In this document: positions 1-8,309 of the stretch, in pieces | Layout of the letters: each line of letters starts with the position of its first letter | Position numbering within the stretch: the stretch's first letter is position 1 | DNA from: an uncultured Oscillospiraceae bacterium | Lineage (GTDB): Bacteria > Bacillota > Clostridia > Oscillospirales > Oscillospiraceae | Assembly (NCBI GenBank): GCA_934567355.1 | Contig: CAKTJC010000011.1 | Location: 9,867-73,866, forward strand | Direction: 5' to 3' | DNA: 64,000 bases | The notes under the pieces: model-generated | Told to the model about the DNA's origin: nothing | Seen by the model: the letters and a program-made list of their open reading frames with translations, nothing else | Database searches by the model: none | Translations under genes and position numbers: made by a program

Positions 1-1
1 C

Positions 2-34
2 GTGAAGCTGGCCAAGGCCATGGAACAAAATTGA
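2..34 (+). CDS. C-terminal tail of an upstream gene (partial)
   Basis: Only the last ten codons are in the window, ending VKLAKAMEQN before TGA at 32-34. The tail stops 16 bases before the deoD start, and the deoD ribosome site (AAAGGAG, 34-40) touches its stop codon, so this gene is probably the preceding member of the nucleoside operon. The product cannot be identified from so short a tail. Confidence 0.5.
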   Translation: MKLAKAMEQN

Positions 35-50
35 AAGGAGACCAACTGAT

Positions 51-797
51 ATGCTTAATACCCCTACTCCCCACATTTCCGCCAAGCCCGGCGATTTCGG
101 CAAGACCGTGCTGATGCCCGGCGATCCTCTGCGGGCCAAATTCATTGCAGAAACCTTCCTGGAAAACCCGGTGCTGGTCAACAATGTCCGGGGTGTTCAG
201 GGTCACACCGGCTACTACAAGGGCGTGAAGGTCTCCGTGATGGCTTCCGGCATGGGTATGCCCGCCATTGGCATCTACTCCCACGAGCTGTACAACGGCT
301 ACGGCGTGGAGAACATCATCCGGGTCGGCTCTGCCGGCTCCATCCAGGAGCATGTGAAGCTGTATGACCTGGTCATCGGTCAGGGCGCCTGCACCGACTC
401 CAATTTTGCCGCCCAGTTCCATCTGCCCGGCACCTTCGCCCCCATTGCCTCCTGGGAGCTGCTGAAAGAGGCAGTCAGTGCCGCCGAAGCCAACGGTGCC
501 CGCTACCATGTGGGCAACCTGAATTCCTCCGACGTGTTCTACGGCGATCACATCGGCGTGCCCGAGGGACTGGACAGTGTGTACGGCCTGCAGAAGATGG
601 GCGTGCTGGCGCTGGAAATGGAAGCTGCCGCCCTGTATATGAACGCCGCCCGGTACGGCAAGCGGGCGCTTGCCATCTGCACCATTTCCGACTCCCTGGT
701 GACCGGTGAGGAAACCACCAGCCAGGAGCGGCAGACTGCTTTCACCACCATGATGAAGGTCGCGCTGGACGTGGCTGCCGCCATGGAAAGGAAATAA
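51..797 (+). CDS. deoD: Purine-nucleoside phosphorylase, DeoD type
   Basis: Cytoplasmic phosphorolysis of purine (deoxy)ribonucleosides to free base and (deoxy)ribose-1-phosphate. The 248-residue protein keeps the hexameric DeoD landmarks: MPGDPLRAKF near the N-terminus (phosphate-binding Gly and Arg), IRVGSAGS in the middle, LEMEAAALY (ribose-binding Met-Glu) and TISDSL near the C-terminus, which holds the base-protonating Asp. The start is fixed by AAAGGAG ten bases upstream. Phosphopentomutase follows after 4 bp and cytidine deaminase after that, a classic salvage operon that feeds pentose phosphate into central metabolism. The family call is secure from the motifs; substrate range within purines is not visible. 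Confidence 0.96.
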   Translation: MLNTPTPHISAKPGDFGKTVLMPGDPLRAKFIAETFLENPVLVNNVRGVQGHTGYYKGVKVSVMASGMGMPAIGIYSHELYNGYGVENIIRVGSAGSIQEHVKLYDLVIGQGACTDSNFAAQFHLPGTFAPIASWELLKEAVSAAEANGARYHVGNLNSSDVFYGDHIGVPEGLDSVYGLQKMGVLALEMEAAALYMNAARYGKRALAICTISDSLVTGEETTSQERQTAFTTMMKVALDVAAAMERK

Positions 798-801
798 AGC
801 A

Positions 802-1968
802 ATGAAACGGATTTTCTTGATTGTGCTGGACTCCTGCGGCGTGGGCGCCGCGCCGGACAGCGAACAATTCGGGGACATCGGGGTGAATACCCTGCGCTCC
901 TGCGCCGCATCGAAAAAATTCTCCATCCCCAACCTGGTTGCCGCAGGCCTGGGCAATATGGACGGCATCGACTATCTGCCGAAGGCAGAGCATCCCACCG
1001 CCGCGCTGTGCCGCCTGCAGGAGGCATCCATGGGAAAGGACACCACCATCGGGCACTGGGAGATCGCGGGCATCGTCTCGCCCAATCCCCTGCCTACCTA
1101 TCCCCACGGCTTCCCCAAGGAAGTGCTGGATGAATTCGAAAAGGCCACGGGGCGCGGCGTGCTGTGCAACCTGCCCTATTCCGGCACCGATGTTATCCGG
1201 GACTACGGCGAGGAGCAGAAGAAAACCGGCAAGTGGATCGTCTACACCTCCGCCGACTCCGTGTTCCAGGTGGCGGCCAATGAGGCGTGGATCCCGCTGG
1301 AGGAGCTGTACGACGCCTGCCGCAAGGCAAGAAAAATTCTCACGGGGAAGCACGGCGTGGGTCGTGTGATCGCCCGTCCCTATATGGGGGAGACGGCCGG
1401 CGAGTTCCGCCGCACCTCCAACCGGCATGATTTTTCCCTGGAGCCCCCGGCGCAGACCATGCTGGACGCCATCAAGGCTGCCGGACTGGATACGCTGGCA
1501 GTGGGCAAGATCTTCGATATTTTTGCAGGCCGGGGCACCACCGACCATGTGTTCAATAAGTCCAATACCGACGGCATGCAGCATACGTCGGATTACGCCG
1601 CGAAGGATTTCCATGGGCTGTGCTTTGTGAATCTGGTGGACTTTGACATGCAGTACGGCCATCGCCGGGACGTGGACGGCTACGCCAACGCCCTGACGGA
1701 ATTTGATGCCTGGCTCGGAAATTTCCTGCCCACCCTGGGGGAGGAGGACATGGTGATGATCACCGCCGACCACGGCTGTGACCCCGCCTATACCGCAACC
1801 ACCGACCACACCCGGGAGTATGTCCCCCTGGTCATTCTGGGCAAGCGGATAAAGCCCGTGAACCTGGGCACCCGCAAGAGCTTTGCGGACATTGCTGCCA
1901 CCGTTACGGACATCCTGGGCGTTCCCTTTGATACCCCGGGCAAGAGCTTTGCCGGGGAGATCCTGTGA
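802..1968 (+). CDS. deoB: Phosphopentomutase
   Basis: Interconverts (deoxy)ribose-1-phosphate and (deoxy)ribose-5-phosphate, the step after DeoD. The 388 residues begin VLDSCGVGAAPD, whose Asp is a metal ligand of the alkaline-phosphatase-like fold. GKDTTIGHWE carries the threonine phosphorylated during catalysis, and TADHGCDP and TDHTREYVPL near the C-terminus carry the remaining Mn ligands. Length matches Bacillus DeoB (about 390 aa). It starts 4 bp after deoD, and GAAAGGAAA at the end of deoD serves as its ribosome site. Translational coupling with deoD is likely. Confidence 0.97.
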   Translation: MKRIFLIVLDSCGVGAAPDSEQFGDIGVNTLRSCAASKKFSIPNLVAAGLGNMDGIDYLPKAEHPTAALCRLQEASMGKDTTIGHWEIAGIVSPNPLPTYPHGFPKEVLDEFEKATGRGVLCNLPYSGTDVIRDYGEEQKKTGKWIVYTSADSVFQVAANEAWIPLEELYDACRKARKILTGKHGVGRVIARPYMGETAGEFRRTSNRHDFSLEPPAQTMLDAIKAAGLDTLAVGKIFDIFAGRGTTDHVFNKSNTDGMQHTSDYAAKDFHGLCFVNLVDFDMQYGHRRDVDGYANALTEFDAWLGNFLPTLGEEDMVMITADHGCDPAYTATTDHTREYVPLVILGKRIKPVNLGTRKSFADIAATVTDILGVPFDTPGKSFAGEIL

Positions 1969-1982
1969 CAGGAGGGCATGAT

Positions 1983-2393
1983 ATGAAGCCAGAGGAACTG
2001 AATGCATTGGCAGTGGAGGCCATGGGGCACGCCTATGCTCCCTACTCCGGCTACAAGGTCGGTGCGGCGCTGCTGTGTGCCGACGGCACGGTGTATCAGG
2101 GCTGCAACATTGAAAACGCCTCCTTCACCCCCACCATCTGCGCCGAGCGGACGGCCTTCTTCAAGGCCATTTACGATGGGCACCGGGATTTCGCTGCCCT
2201 GTCCGTCTGCGGCGGCAAGGACGGGGTCATTACGGGTGTGTTTCCGCCCTGCGGCGTCTGCCGCCAGGTGATGCGGGAATTCTGCCCGGATGATTTCCCG
2301 GTGTATATGGTTGGCGCGAACGGCGCATATGAGCGGGTCACCCTTGCCGAGCTGCTGCCCCATAGCTTCGCGGCATCCACCCATATGAAGTGA
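1983..2393 (+). CDS. cdd: Cytidine deaminase
   Basis: Hydrolytic deamination of (deoxy)cytidine to (deoxy)uridine. The 136-residue protein has both zinc motifs of the homotetrameric CDA family: CAERTAFF, with the zinc Cys and the proton-shuttling Glu, and PPCGVCRQ with two further Cys ligands. YSGYKVGAA and CNIENAS are also typical. ATG at 1983 is preferred to the in-frame ATG at 1965, because AGGAGG lies about 8 bases before it and the first residues then match known CDAs. It follows deoB by 14 bp and is the last clear member of the nucleoside operon. Confidence 0.95.
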   Translation: MKPEELNALAVEAMGHAYAPYSGYKVGAALLCADGTVYQGCNIENASFTPTICAERTAFFKAIYDGHRDFAALSVCGGKDGVITGVFPPCGVCRQVMREFCPDDFPVYMVGANGAYERVTLAELLPHSFAASTHMK

Positions 2394-2414
2394 GAGAGCC
2401 GGTTAATTTTCATA

Positions 2415-2431
2415 TCCAACCGCAGGTTGGA
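2415..2431. other. Small hairpin after cdd
   Basis: TCCAACC and GGTTGGA form a perfect 7-bp stem around a GCA loop, 22 bp after the cdd stop. No U-run follows directly, so it may be only a weak terminator or an mRNA 3' stabiliser. The rest of the gap up to 2531 shows nothing clear. Confidence 0.35.
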
Positions 2432-2531
2432 CGCGCTCCAACTACGAAAAGCTTGCTTTTTCCGCCCTTTTTCACTATGCTGTTCATGAGCGCTCGAGAA
2501 AACACAATGAAAAAGGCGGTATTTATAAGAT

Positions 2532-3161
2532 ATGGAACAGATTTATTTTGGTCAGCGGATCGCCCAGCTCCGGCGGGAGCGGGGAATGACCCAAGAGAAT
2601 TTAGCCCAGAAGCTGGGCATCACCAATCAGGCCGTGTCCAAGTGGGAAAGCGACCAGTGCTGCCCGGACATCATGCAGCTGCCCGTCCTGGCGGATACCT
2701 TCGGCATCACGCTGGATGAGCTGTTCGGAAGGGCACAGAAGACCAATACGATGCTGCCCTGGCCGGATGACGGCAACCTGCGCGCAATATGCTTCCTGGG
2801 GCAGAGCCTTGTGGAGCACAAGGAAATCTTGCCCGATGAAAGGAGCCTTGAAAAGGCAGAGCTGCATTTTTCCGGTACGGTGGAAAACATCCGGTCGGAT
2901 TATTCCGTGATCTGTAAGGATTCCATCATCCACGGCAACGTGTGGGCCGGCGACGGCGTGCGGTGCGGCGAGGTCGGCGGGAGCGTGCAGGCCGGTGACG
3001 GCGTGGAATGCGGCAGTGTCCGCGGCAGTGTCACCGCCGGCGACAGCATACAGTGCGGCGATGTGGGCGGCAGCGCCTGTGCCGGCGACAGCCTCCACTG
3101 CGGCAACATCGGCGGCATGGCCAAAGCCGGTGACCGCATCTATTGCACCGGCAAATCATAA
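2532..3161 (+). CDS. XRE-family regulator fused to a beta-solenoid repeat domain
   Basis: A 209-residue protein in two parts. Residues 1-65 are a Cro/CI-type helix-turn-helix (QLRRERGMTQENLAQKLGI, then QAVSKWE), so DNA binding is confident. After a linker, residues 110-205 resemble polymer-forming (bactofilin/solenoid-like) proteins: SGTVENI and SIIHGNV lead into five near-identical 15-residue units of the form xAGDxVxCGxVGGS. Each unit has Gly-Asp and Cys-Gly at fixed spacing, which predicts one beta-helix coil per unit. The tail may oligomerise or sense a ligand or redox state through the regularly spaced Cys. The ribosome site is weak (AAGGCGG, 13 bases upstream). Target genes are unknown; the MFS gene downstream is a candidate. 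Confidence 0.8.
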   Translation: MEQIYFGQRIAQLRRERGMTQENLAQKLGITNQAVSKWESDQCCPDIMQLPVLADTFGITLDELFGRAQKTNTMLPWPDDGNLRAICFLGQSLVEHKEILPDERSLEKAELHFSGTVENIRSDYSVICKDSIIHGNVWAGDGVRCGEVGGSVQAGDGVECGSVRGSVTAGDSIQCGDVGGSACAGDSLHCGNIGGMAKAGDRIYCTGKS

Positions 3162-3171
3162 CTCTTTTTCC

Positions 3172-3239
3172 GAGCAACGCTGTGGGTCAACGACTCACAG
3201 CGTTGCTCAGACTGCCAAAAAAGGCTAACAGCCTTTTTT
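3172..3239 (+). terminator. Double hairpin with intrinsic terminator
   Basis: Two perfect hairpins follow the XRE gene. The first pairs GAGCAACGCTGTG (3172-3184) with CACAGCGTTGCTC (3196-3208). The second pairs AAAAAAGGCT (3217-3226) with AGCCTTTTTT (3230-3239), giving a stem that ends in its own U-run. The second is a standard intrinsic terminator, usable from both strands. Confidence 0.85.
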
Positions 3240-3513
3240 GACAAAGAGGATTGCAGTCTGCTGCGCGCACTCCTTGTCCGCCGATGGAGGACAACTCGCA
3301 CTGCTCCGCGCTAAGAGCCGCCTTCGGCGGTTGCGCTCTGCACAGCGCTGCGGCGCTAGACTTGCAGCCTGTAAGGTATTTTCCGCCAGGTACACGCCCC
3401 GGCAGAAAATGATCTGACTTTATTTGCCGCCTGCGGGCGGCAAACTCTGCGAGGCTTTTTTGACACGTTGCTGTGCAGAAAATGCTTCTAAAACAAAAAG
3501 GAAATATCCTCCA
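3240..3513. repeat. Gene-free stretch with fragments of a second repeat family
   Basis: No gene is seen. Two pieces recur elsewhere. The segment 3387-3464 (CAGGTACACGCCCCGGCA, then GCCGCCTGCGGGCGGC and the run to GAGGCTTTT) matches 8116-8178 with small changes. The segments 3240-3258 and 3362-3380 (TTGCAGCCTGTAAGGTAT) match 7061-7089. The GCCGCC/GGGCGGC part can fold into a hairpin. The mosaic order suggests decayed intergenic repeats, not a functional gene. Confidence 0.6.
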
Positions 3514-4773
3514 ATGAAAAACCTGATTACCCAATATTCCGGCCTGAAGCGGGAGATCTATATTCTCTTCGTGGGCAAGCTGGTCACGGCCATGGGCTCC
3601 TTTGTCTGGCCGATGCTCACCTTTTTGCTTACCGAAAAGCTGGGCTTCAACGATGGCACCGCCGCCATGCTGATCGCCACGGCGGGACTGATCTCCCTGC
3701 CCGTGGCGCTGCTGGGCGGCAAGCTGGCTGACCGCTTCCGGCGCAAGAACATCATCATCCTTTTCGACTGCCTGACGGTCTTTATGTGCGTCCTGGCATT
3801 CCTGCTGCCCATCGGCTATCACACGGCGGTGCTGATCTTCTTTTCCGCGCTCTTCCAGACGGCGGAAACCCCTGCCTACGATGCCTTGAATGCGGATTAT
3901 TCCACCACCGTGCAGCGGGAGCGGGCGTTTTCCCTATCCTATCTGGGCTATAATCTGGGCTTCGTGTTCGGCGCAAGCATGAGCGGCATCCTCTTCCAGA
4001 ACCACACCAATTTGGCATTTTTGATCAACGGTCTGGCGATTTTTACCTCTACCGTGCTGATTTTCTTCTTCGTCAAGCCGGAAAATGCCGTCCACGAGAC
4101 GGAAGTCCAGACGCAGAGCTACGGCGAGTACGAGATGCCCCTGCCGGAGTCCGTGCCCATTTTGCAGGTGCTCTGGCAGCGCAGGGCGGTGCTCTTCATT
4201 CTGCTGATCGGCTGCTTTTCCTCCGTGGCCAACAGCTCCGTGGGCATGCTGCTGCCGCTCCAGCTGAAGGCGGAGCTGAGGGAGCAGGGGGCGGCGGTTT
4301 ACGGCTACCTCAATTCCCTCAATGGCTTTGTGGTGATCCTGTTTACACCGATCCTGACCATGCTGCTCAGACGTCTGACGGAGATCCCGAAAACCATCCT
4401 GGGGCTGGCGCTCTTTCTGGGCGGCATGGCGCTGTTCATGTGCAGCGGAGCACGGTGGGTTCTGTTTTTGGGGATGTTCGTGTATACGCTGGGGGAGGTC
4501 GTGTCCGTCCTGGGTGGCAATCCCTATTCCTCCCGCCGCATCCCCGCTTCCCACCGGGGGCGCATCGGCGGCATTCATACTGTGGCTTATTCCGTTTTCC
4601 AGTCCCTCAACCAGTATTTTATCAGCTTCATCCTCCTGGCGGCGGAGGGGCAGTACCATCTGTTATGGCTGATTTTTATCGGCATCGGACTTCTTGCCGA
4701 GGTTCTGTATGTCCTCGTCCATCCCCTCGACCGCCGCACCTTCCCGAAGCTGTATGAAAAAGGAACGTTTTAA
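3514..4773 (+). CDS. MFS transporter, drug-efflux type
   Basis: A 419-residue integral membrane protein with about twelve hydrophobic segments and the MFS motif A loop between helices 2 and 3 (GGKLADRFRRK). The central loop (PENAVHETEVQTQSYGEYEM) divides two six-helix halves. The family exports small molecules by proton antiport; the substrate cannot be read from sequence. The start at 3514 (MKNLITQYSG) is chosen over the longer open frame from 3424, because AAAGGAAAT lies at a workable distance and the upstream extension is repeat sequence. The next gene starts 12 bp after the stop, so the two are probably co-transcribed. Confidence 0.85.
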   Translation: MKNLITQYSGLKREIYILFVGKLVTAMGSFVWPMLTFLLTEKLGFNDGTAAMLIATAGLISLPVALLGGKLADRFRRKNIIILFDCLTVFMCVLAFLLPIGYHTAVLIFFSALFQTAETPAYDALNADYSTTVQRERAFSLSYLGYNLGFVFGASMSGILFQNHTNLAFLINGLAIFTSTVLIFFFVKPENAVHETEVQTQSYGEYEMPLPESVPILQVLWQRRAVLFILLIGCFSSVANSSVGMLLPLQLKAELREQGAAVYGYLNSLNGFVVILFTPILTMLLRRLTEIPKTILGLALFLGGMALFMCSGARWVLFLGMFVYTLGEVVSVLGGNPYSSRRIPASHRGRIGGIHTVAYSVFQSLNQYFISFILLAAEGQYHLLWLIFIGIGLLAEVLYVLVHPLDRRTFPKLYEKGTF

Positions 4774-4785
4774 GGAGAGAACGCC

Positions 4786-7053
4786 ATGAAAAAGAAACTG
4801 ATCATCGTAACCGTTGTCTGCGTGGCTGCAATGTTTGCCTGGATCTTCCTTGCGGTGGCGTTGACCGGCGGCAGGGAAATCGGGGAAATGACCCCGCAGG
4901 ATAAGAAGATCATGTGGGGCATGGCGGCTGCGGAGCTGCTGACGCTTGGCGTGCTGACTGCCGCGCTGGTAAAATTCGATCGGGTGAACGCGCAGGAGCA
5001 GAGCGGGCAGCCCTGGCAGAAGCTGAGTCCGGCGGAAAAAGCTCGCTTTACAAGAGGCAGCCTGATCTGGATCTCCGCCGCGCTGCTTTCCGTTGGCGCC
5101 GGTGCGCTGGGAATGTACCTGCACGGCAGGATCGGCGCGCCCGCCTGGGCGGGAGCCGTGCGCGTGGGCTGCTATGTGCTGGGCGTGCTGCTTCCCCTGT
5201 GCAGCTGGGTCGGATCGCGGCTGAGCATCCGGCACTATCAGGGAATGGACGTTGCCCAGATGCAGACCTTTGCCCTCTCCCTCCGGGAGCAGGCGGAGCA
5301 GACAGCCCGGGCAAAGCTGAAAAAACTCCGTGCCATCCAATGTGCATCGAACGGCTATGCCTGCCTTCTGCTCCTGCTTGGCCTGACCCTGGGGGTCAGC
5401 AGCGGCCTTGTGGGGAACAGTGTGGAGGTGGCTCCGGTGATCTGCGCTGCGGTTCTGATCCAGTTTTTCTTCCAGCAGGTTCCCTTCCCGGAGCCGAAGG
5501 CGGCGCTCTCGGAGATCACGAATCGCCTGCCGGAGGCGGACTATCCCCAGCTCTATGCCCTGGCCGGGAAGGCTGCCCGGGAGAGCGGCTGGATGAAGGA
5601 CGTCTGCCTGACTGTTTCGCCTGTTTCCGGCGCTTCCATCGGCATTGTGCGGGATACGGCGGTGGTGACCCTGGGCGCACCGACCCTGCGGCTGCTGACG
5701 CAGGAGGAGCTTGCCATGCTGCTGCTCCATGAATTTGCCCACGTGGGCGCAGGGGAGCAGGAGGAGCTGCGCCAGGCGCGCTACATGAATTTCCTCCACC
5801 GGGGGCGCAATCCGAATATGCTGTCTGCGGTGAATGGCGCCTGCTATGCGCTTGCGGATTTCCTGTATACCATGGAATTCGAGCTGTACCACTATGCAGC
5901 CGCGCTGCCCGTGGAGCAGCGGGCGGATGCGGCAATGCGCCGGGATCCGGCGGCTGCAGCGGCAGGCTTGCTGAAGCTGCAATACTACGACCTGTGCCTC
6001 TGGGAGGACGAAGCCCGCGACGGAGATCCGGAATTCGAATCGGAGCCCACCCACGTGGTCAGCGAGCAGGTGCAGCGTTTCCTGGATGCGGTGCCCCAGC
6101 GGAAGAAACACTGGAATCAGGTGATCCAGCGGGAGATCCTGGCGCGCAACGCCAGCCATCCCACCACCTGGGGCAGAATCCAGGCGCTGGGGCTGAAGAC
6201 CCTGCCCGATGCCGCCGCCCTGCCCACCGGGGAATATGGGGCGGAATGCCTGCGGGCGCTGGAATACATGGATTCACAGATCGCGGCGTATTATGCACCC
6301 CAGTTTGAGGATACCCAGCGGGAAAGCTACACAGAGCCCCTGGAGCGGGTAAACCAGTGGATCGCCTCCGGCTCCCCGCTGACGGCGGAGGGGTATGCCG
6401 ACATTGTGGAGGATCTGCGCCTGCTCAGACGCGGCAGCGAGGCAGTTGCCCTGTGCGACCGCGCCATCCGGGAGCTTACGCCCATTGCCGCAGCCTCCGC
6501 CTATTTCACCCGGGGCTGCTGGCGGCTGCACCAGTACAATGCCGAGGGATTGGACGATCTCTACACCGCCATCTCGCTCAACAATAATTTTGCGGATGAG
6601 GCGCTGAATGAGATCGGCACCTTCTGCTGCCTCACCGGCATGCAGGAGGAGCTGGACACCTACCGGGAGAAGGCGCTGGAGGTAACGCAGAAGCAGCGGG
6701 ATGAATACAGCCAGATCGGCACCCTGAGCCGCCGGGACAAGCTTTCGCAGGAGCACCTGCCCGACGGAATGCAGGAGCAGATCCTTGATTTCATATGGGG
6801 CTCGTTCCAGAATTCCATCGACCGGGTCTATCTGGTGCGCAAGACGGTGAGCGATACCTTCTTCACCAGCGCCTTTGTGATCCGCTTCCGTGCCGAAACG
6901 CCGGGGGAGGTCAGGGAACAGGTGTTCCATAAAATCTTCCGCTATCTGGATACCTGCTCCGACTGGCAGTTTTCGCTCTTCGACTACGACGACATCCCCA
7001 AGGGAACGGTAGAGCAGGTGCCCGGCAGCTGCGTCTGCCAGCGGGAAGAATAA
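4786..7053 (+). CDS. Membrane-bound M48-type zinc metalloprotease with long C-terminal domain
   Basis: A 755-residue protein. About six hydrophobic segments lie within residues 1-235 (for example 3-25, 43-63, 90-113, 120-142, 190-210, 215-233). A peptidase domain follows with HEFAH at 315-319 (HExxH zinc site) and EQRAD at 377-381, the position of the third, glutamate, ligand in M48 enzymes. The remaining 370 residues are soluble and helical, with TPR-like segments around 540-640 (SEAVALCDRAI, TRGCWRLHQYNAEGLDDLYTAI). HtpX is about 290 aa, so this is far longer than the usual family member. BlaR1-like sensing or membrane-protein quality control are possible roles; neither is proven. The ribosome site is AAGGAG and the operon partner is the MFS gene. 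Confidence 0.75.
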   Translation: MKKKLIIVTVVCVAAMFAWIFLAVALTGGREIGEMTPQDKKIMWGMAAAELLTLGVLTAALVKFDRVNAQEQSGQPWQKLSPAEKARFTRGSLIWISAALLSVGAGALGMYLHGRIGAPAWAGAVRVGCYVLGVLLPLCSWVGSRLSIRHYQGMDVAQMQTFALSLREQAEQTARAKLKKLRAIQCASNGYACLLLLLGLTLGVSSGLVGNSVEVAPVICAAVLIQFFFQQVPFPEPKAALSEITNRLPEADYPQLYALAGKAARESGWMKDVCLTVSPVSGASIGIVRDTAVVTLGAPTLRLLTQEELAMLLLHEFAHVGAGEQEELRQARYMNFLHRGRNPNMLSAVNGACYALADFLYTMEFELYHYAAALPVEQRADAAMRRDPAAAAAGLLKLQYYDLCLWEDEARDGDPEFESEPTHVVSEQVQRFLDAVPQRKKHWNQVIQREILARNASHPTTWGRIQALGLKTLPDAAALPTGEYGAECLRALEYMDSQIAAYYAPQFEDTQRESYTEPLERVNQWIASGSPLTAEGYADIVEDLRLLRRGSEAVALCDRAIRELTPIAAASAYFTRGCWRLHQYNAEGLDDLYTAISLNNNFADEALNEIGTFCCLTGMQEELDTYREKALEVTQKQRDEYSQIGTLSRRDKLSQEHLPDGMQEQILDFIWGSFQNSIDRVYLVRKTVSDTFFTSAFVIRFRAETPGEVREQVFHKIFRYLDTCSDWQFSLFDYDDIPKGTVEQVPGSCVCQREE

Positions 7054-7132
7054 TTGCTCTGACAAGGGGGATTGCAGCCTGTAGGGTATCTCTTTGCGGT
7101 GAATGGAAGTAGTTATGAATTGTGCAGAAAAC

Positions 7133-7165
7133 CCCTCACACTTTTCAGCTGGTGTGAGGGCTTTT
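7133..7165 (+). terminator. Intrinsic terminator
   Basis: CCCTCACAC (7133-7141) pairs perfectly with GTGTGAGGG (7152-7160), followed by CTTTTC. It ends the MFS/M48 transcript. Between the M48 stop and this stem lies a short copy (7061-7089) of the repeat fragment also present at 3240-3380. Confidence 0.75.
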
Positions 7166-7216
7166 CACAGGCAGATATATTGTCTGCTTTGCAGAAAAAC
7201 AGTCTTTGGAACTTAC

Positions 7217-7384
7217 TAAGGAAACTTTGAATAAATCATCTGCGGCTGGGCAGCGGGGCTTTTGCCCCCATGCCGCAGGATGAAAAATGGGAAATACATA
7301 CAGTATTCCGCCGTTTTCCATCCTTTGCATGGGAACAAAATCCCTCGCTACCAGCTTTTGCTGGTTTAATCTGAGCTTCCCTAA
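7217..7384 (+). repeat. MITE-like dispersed repeat, copy 1
   Basis: About 168 bp. The left end reads TAAGGAAACTTTGAATAAATC and the right end, read in reverse complement, TTAGGGAAGCTCAGATTAAA, so the ends are imperfect inverted repeats. The centre carries the family hairpin GGGAAATACATACAGTATTC flanked by arms that pair (GGATG/CATCC, AAAA/TTTT). TA lies at both outer edges. There is no coding capacity beyond chance peptides such as GGILYVFPIF. It sits between a terminator and the promoter of the acetyltransferase gene. Confidence 0.8.
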
Positions 7385-7462
7385 CATAAGCACTGCTGCC
7401 GCCTGACCGTGGGAAAGTGGCGAATAGGTGCGCCCTCGCGGCTTTGCCCCTTTGCGGATTGC

Positions 7463-7491
7463 TTGCGATTGCGGCCCGTGTGTGCTATACT
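7463..7491 (+). promoter_or_regulatory. Sigma-A-type promoter for the acetyltransferase gene
   Basis: TTGCGA (7463-7468), a 17-bp spacer, then TATACT (7486-7491) preceded by TGC, an extended -10. Transcription would begin near 7498, about 33 bases before the ATG. Confidence 0.6.
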
Positions 7492-7530
7492 GAACATCAG
7501 TTCAACAAATCGGGATTCGTGAGGTTAAGT

Positions 7531-8013
7531 ATGGACATAGAATTCGAGGAATTAACACATCAGAATTTTTCAGATGCTTGTAATATTGATAGAGATGACA
7601 TACCTGAGGATTATGTTGATACTGCTTCAACAATAATGAATATTACAGATTATGGCCTGAATCATCATTGTATAGGACACACCTTTGTTGCGAAGTATCA
7701 TGAGAAGCCGATTGGGCTCATTCTTTTGGGTGAAGCAATTCCTTGGGAAACAGACCCACCAGAGATGAGTAAAGAACCTTTTTATCGTTTGATGGGATTT
7801 GTAGTTGATAAAGATTATCGCGGCTGTGGAATTGGCGGGGAAGTGTTGGAAAAGACTATACAATTTGTTTATCGCGACTTCGGCAAACGTCCCATTGCCT
7901 TAGGGTGCCATAAGGATAATATTCGAGCAGAACGTTTTTATTTACGGCATGGGTTTAAGAAAACAGATGTCATGGAAGGAAACGACTACTATTATTTAAG
8001 ATTTACCAATTGA
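7531..8013 (+). CDS. GNAT-family N-acetyltransferase
   Basis: A 160-residue single-domain GNAT enzyme, transferring an acetyl group from acetyl-CoA to an unknown amine. The acetyl-CoA loop is GFVVDKDYRGCGIGGEVLE (the RGxGxG/A motif, here RGCGIGG), and the C-terminal part has NIRAERFYLRHGF, the usual motif B. The start at 7531 (MDIEFEEL) follows GAGG and fits the family; an upstream extension in frame is not supported. The gene is clearly AT-richer than its neighbours (codons such as ATA, TTA, AGA are common, by eye about 40% GC), which points to recent acquisition. It has its own promoter and terminator and a repeat on its left, so it looks like an independent cassette. Confidence 0.85.
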   Translation: MDIEFEELTHQNFSDACNIDRDDIPEDYVDTASTIMNITDYGLNHHCIGHTFVAKYHEKPIGLILLGEAIPWETDPPEMSKEPFYRLMGFVVDKDYRGCGIGGEVLEKTIQFVYRDFGKRPIALGCHKDNIRAERFYLRHGFKKTDVMEGNDYYYLRFTN

Positions 8014-8190
8014 TAACTTCCGGTTTACCGGTCTTATTCTCTTTTTTCGTTAATTGTTTTGCTCTCTGGGCTCAGTTTCTTTTGCTTTAGAAAATACCCT
8101 TGACACATCTCATCTCAGGTACACGCCCCGGCATAACTCTATTTGCTGCCTGCGGGCGGCAAACTCTGCGAGGCTTTTGACATGCTGAAA

Positions 8191-8227
8191 TGTACAGGCA
8201 GCCAAGTTGCTGCCTGTACAATTTTTT
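8191..8227 (+). terminator. Intrinsic terminator
   Basis: TGTACAGGCAGC (8191-8202) pairs perfectly with GCTGCCTGTACA (8209-8220) around a 6-base loop and is followed by ATTTTTT. It separates the acetyltransferase gene from the amino-acid transporter operon. Confidence 0.85.
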
Positions 8228-8309
8228 GCCGTCGGATTTGACAGAAGGGTGCCGCTGTATAAAAATACATTTGTCTGATTTCTACAAAGATGGGAAAAAT
8301 TGAAAAAAG

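Noticed and set aside
7270-7393. Small peptides containing GGILYVFPIF at several places
   Set aside because: They are translations of the central hairpin of the dispersed repeat in different copies, with no ribosome site; they are not genes.
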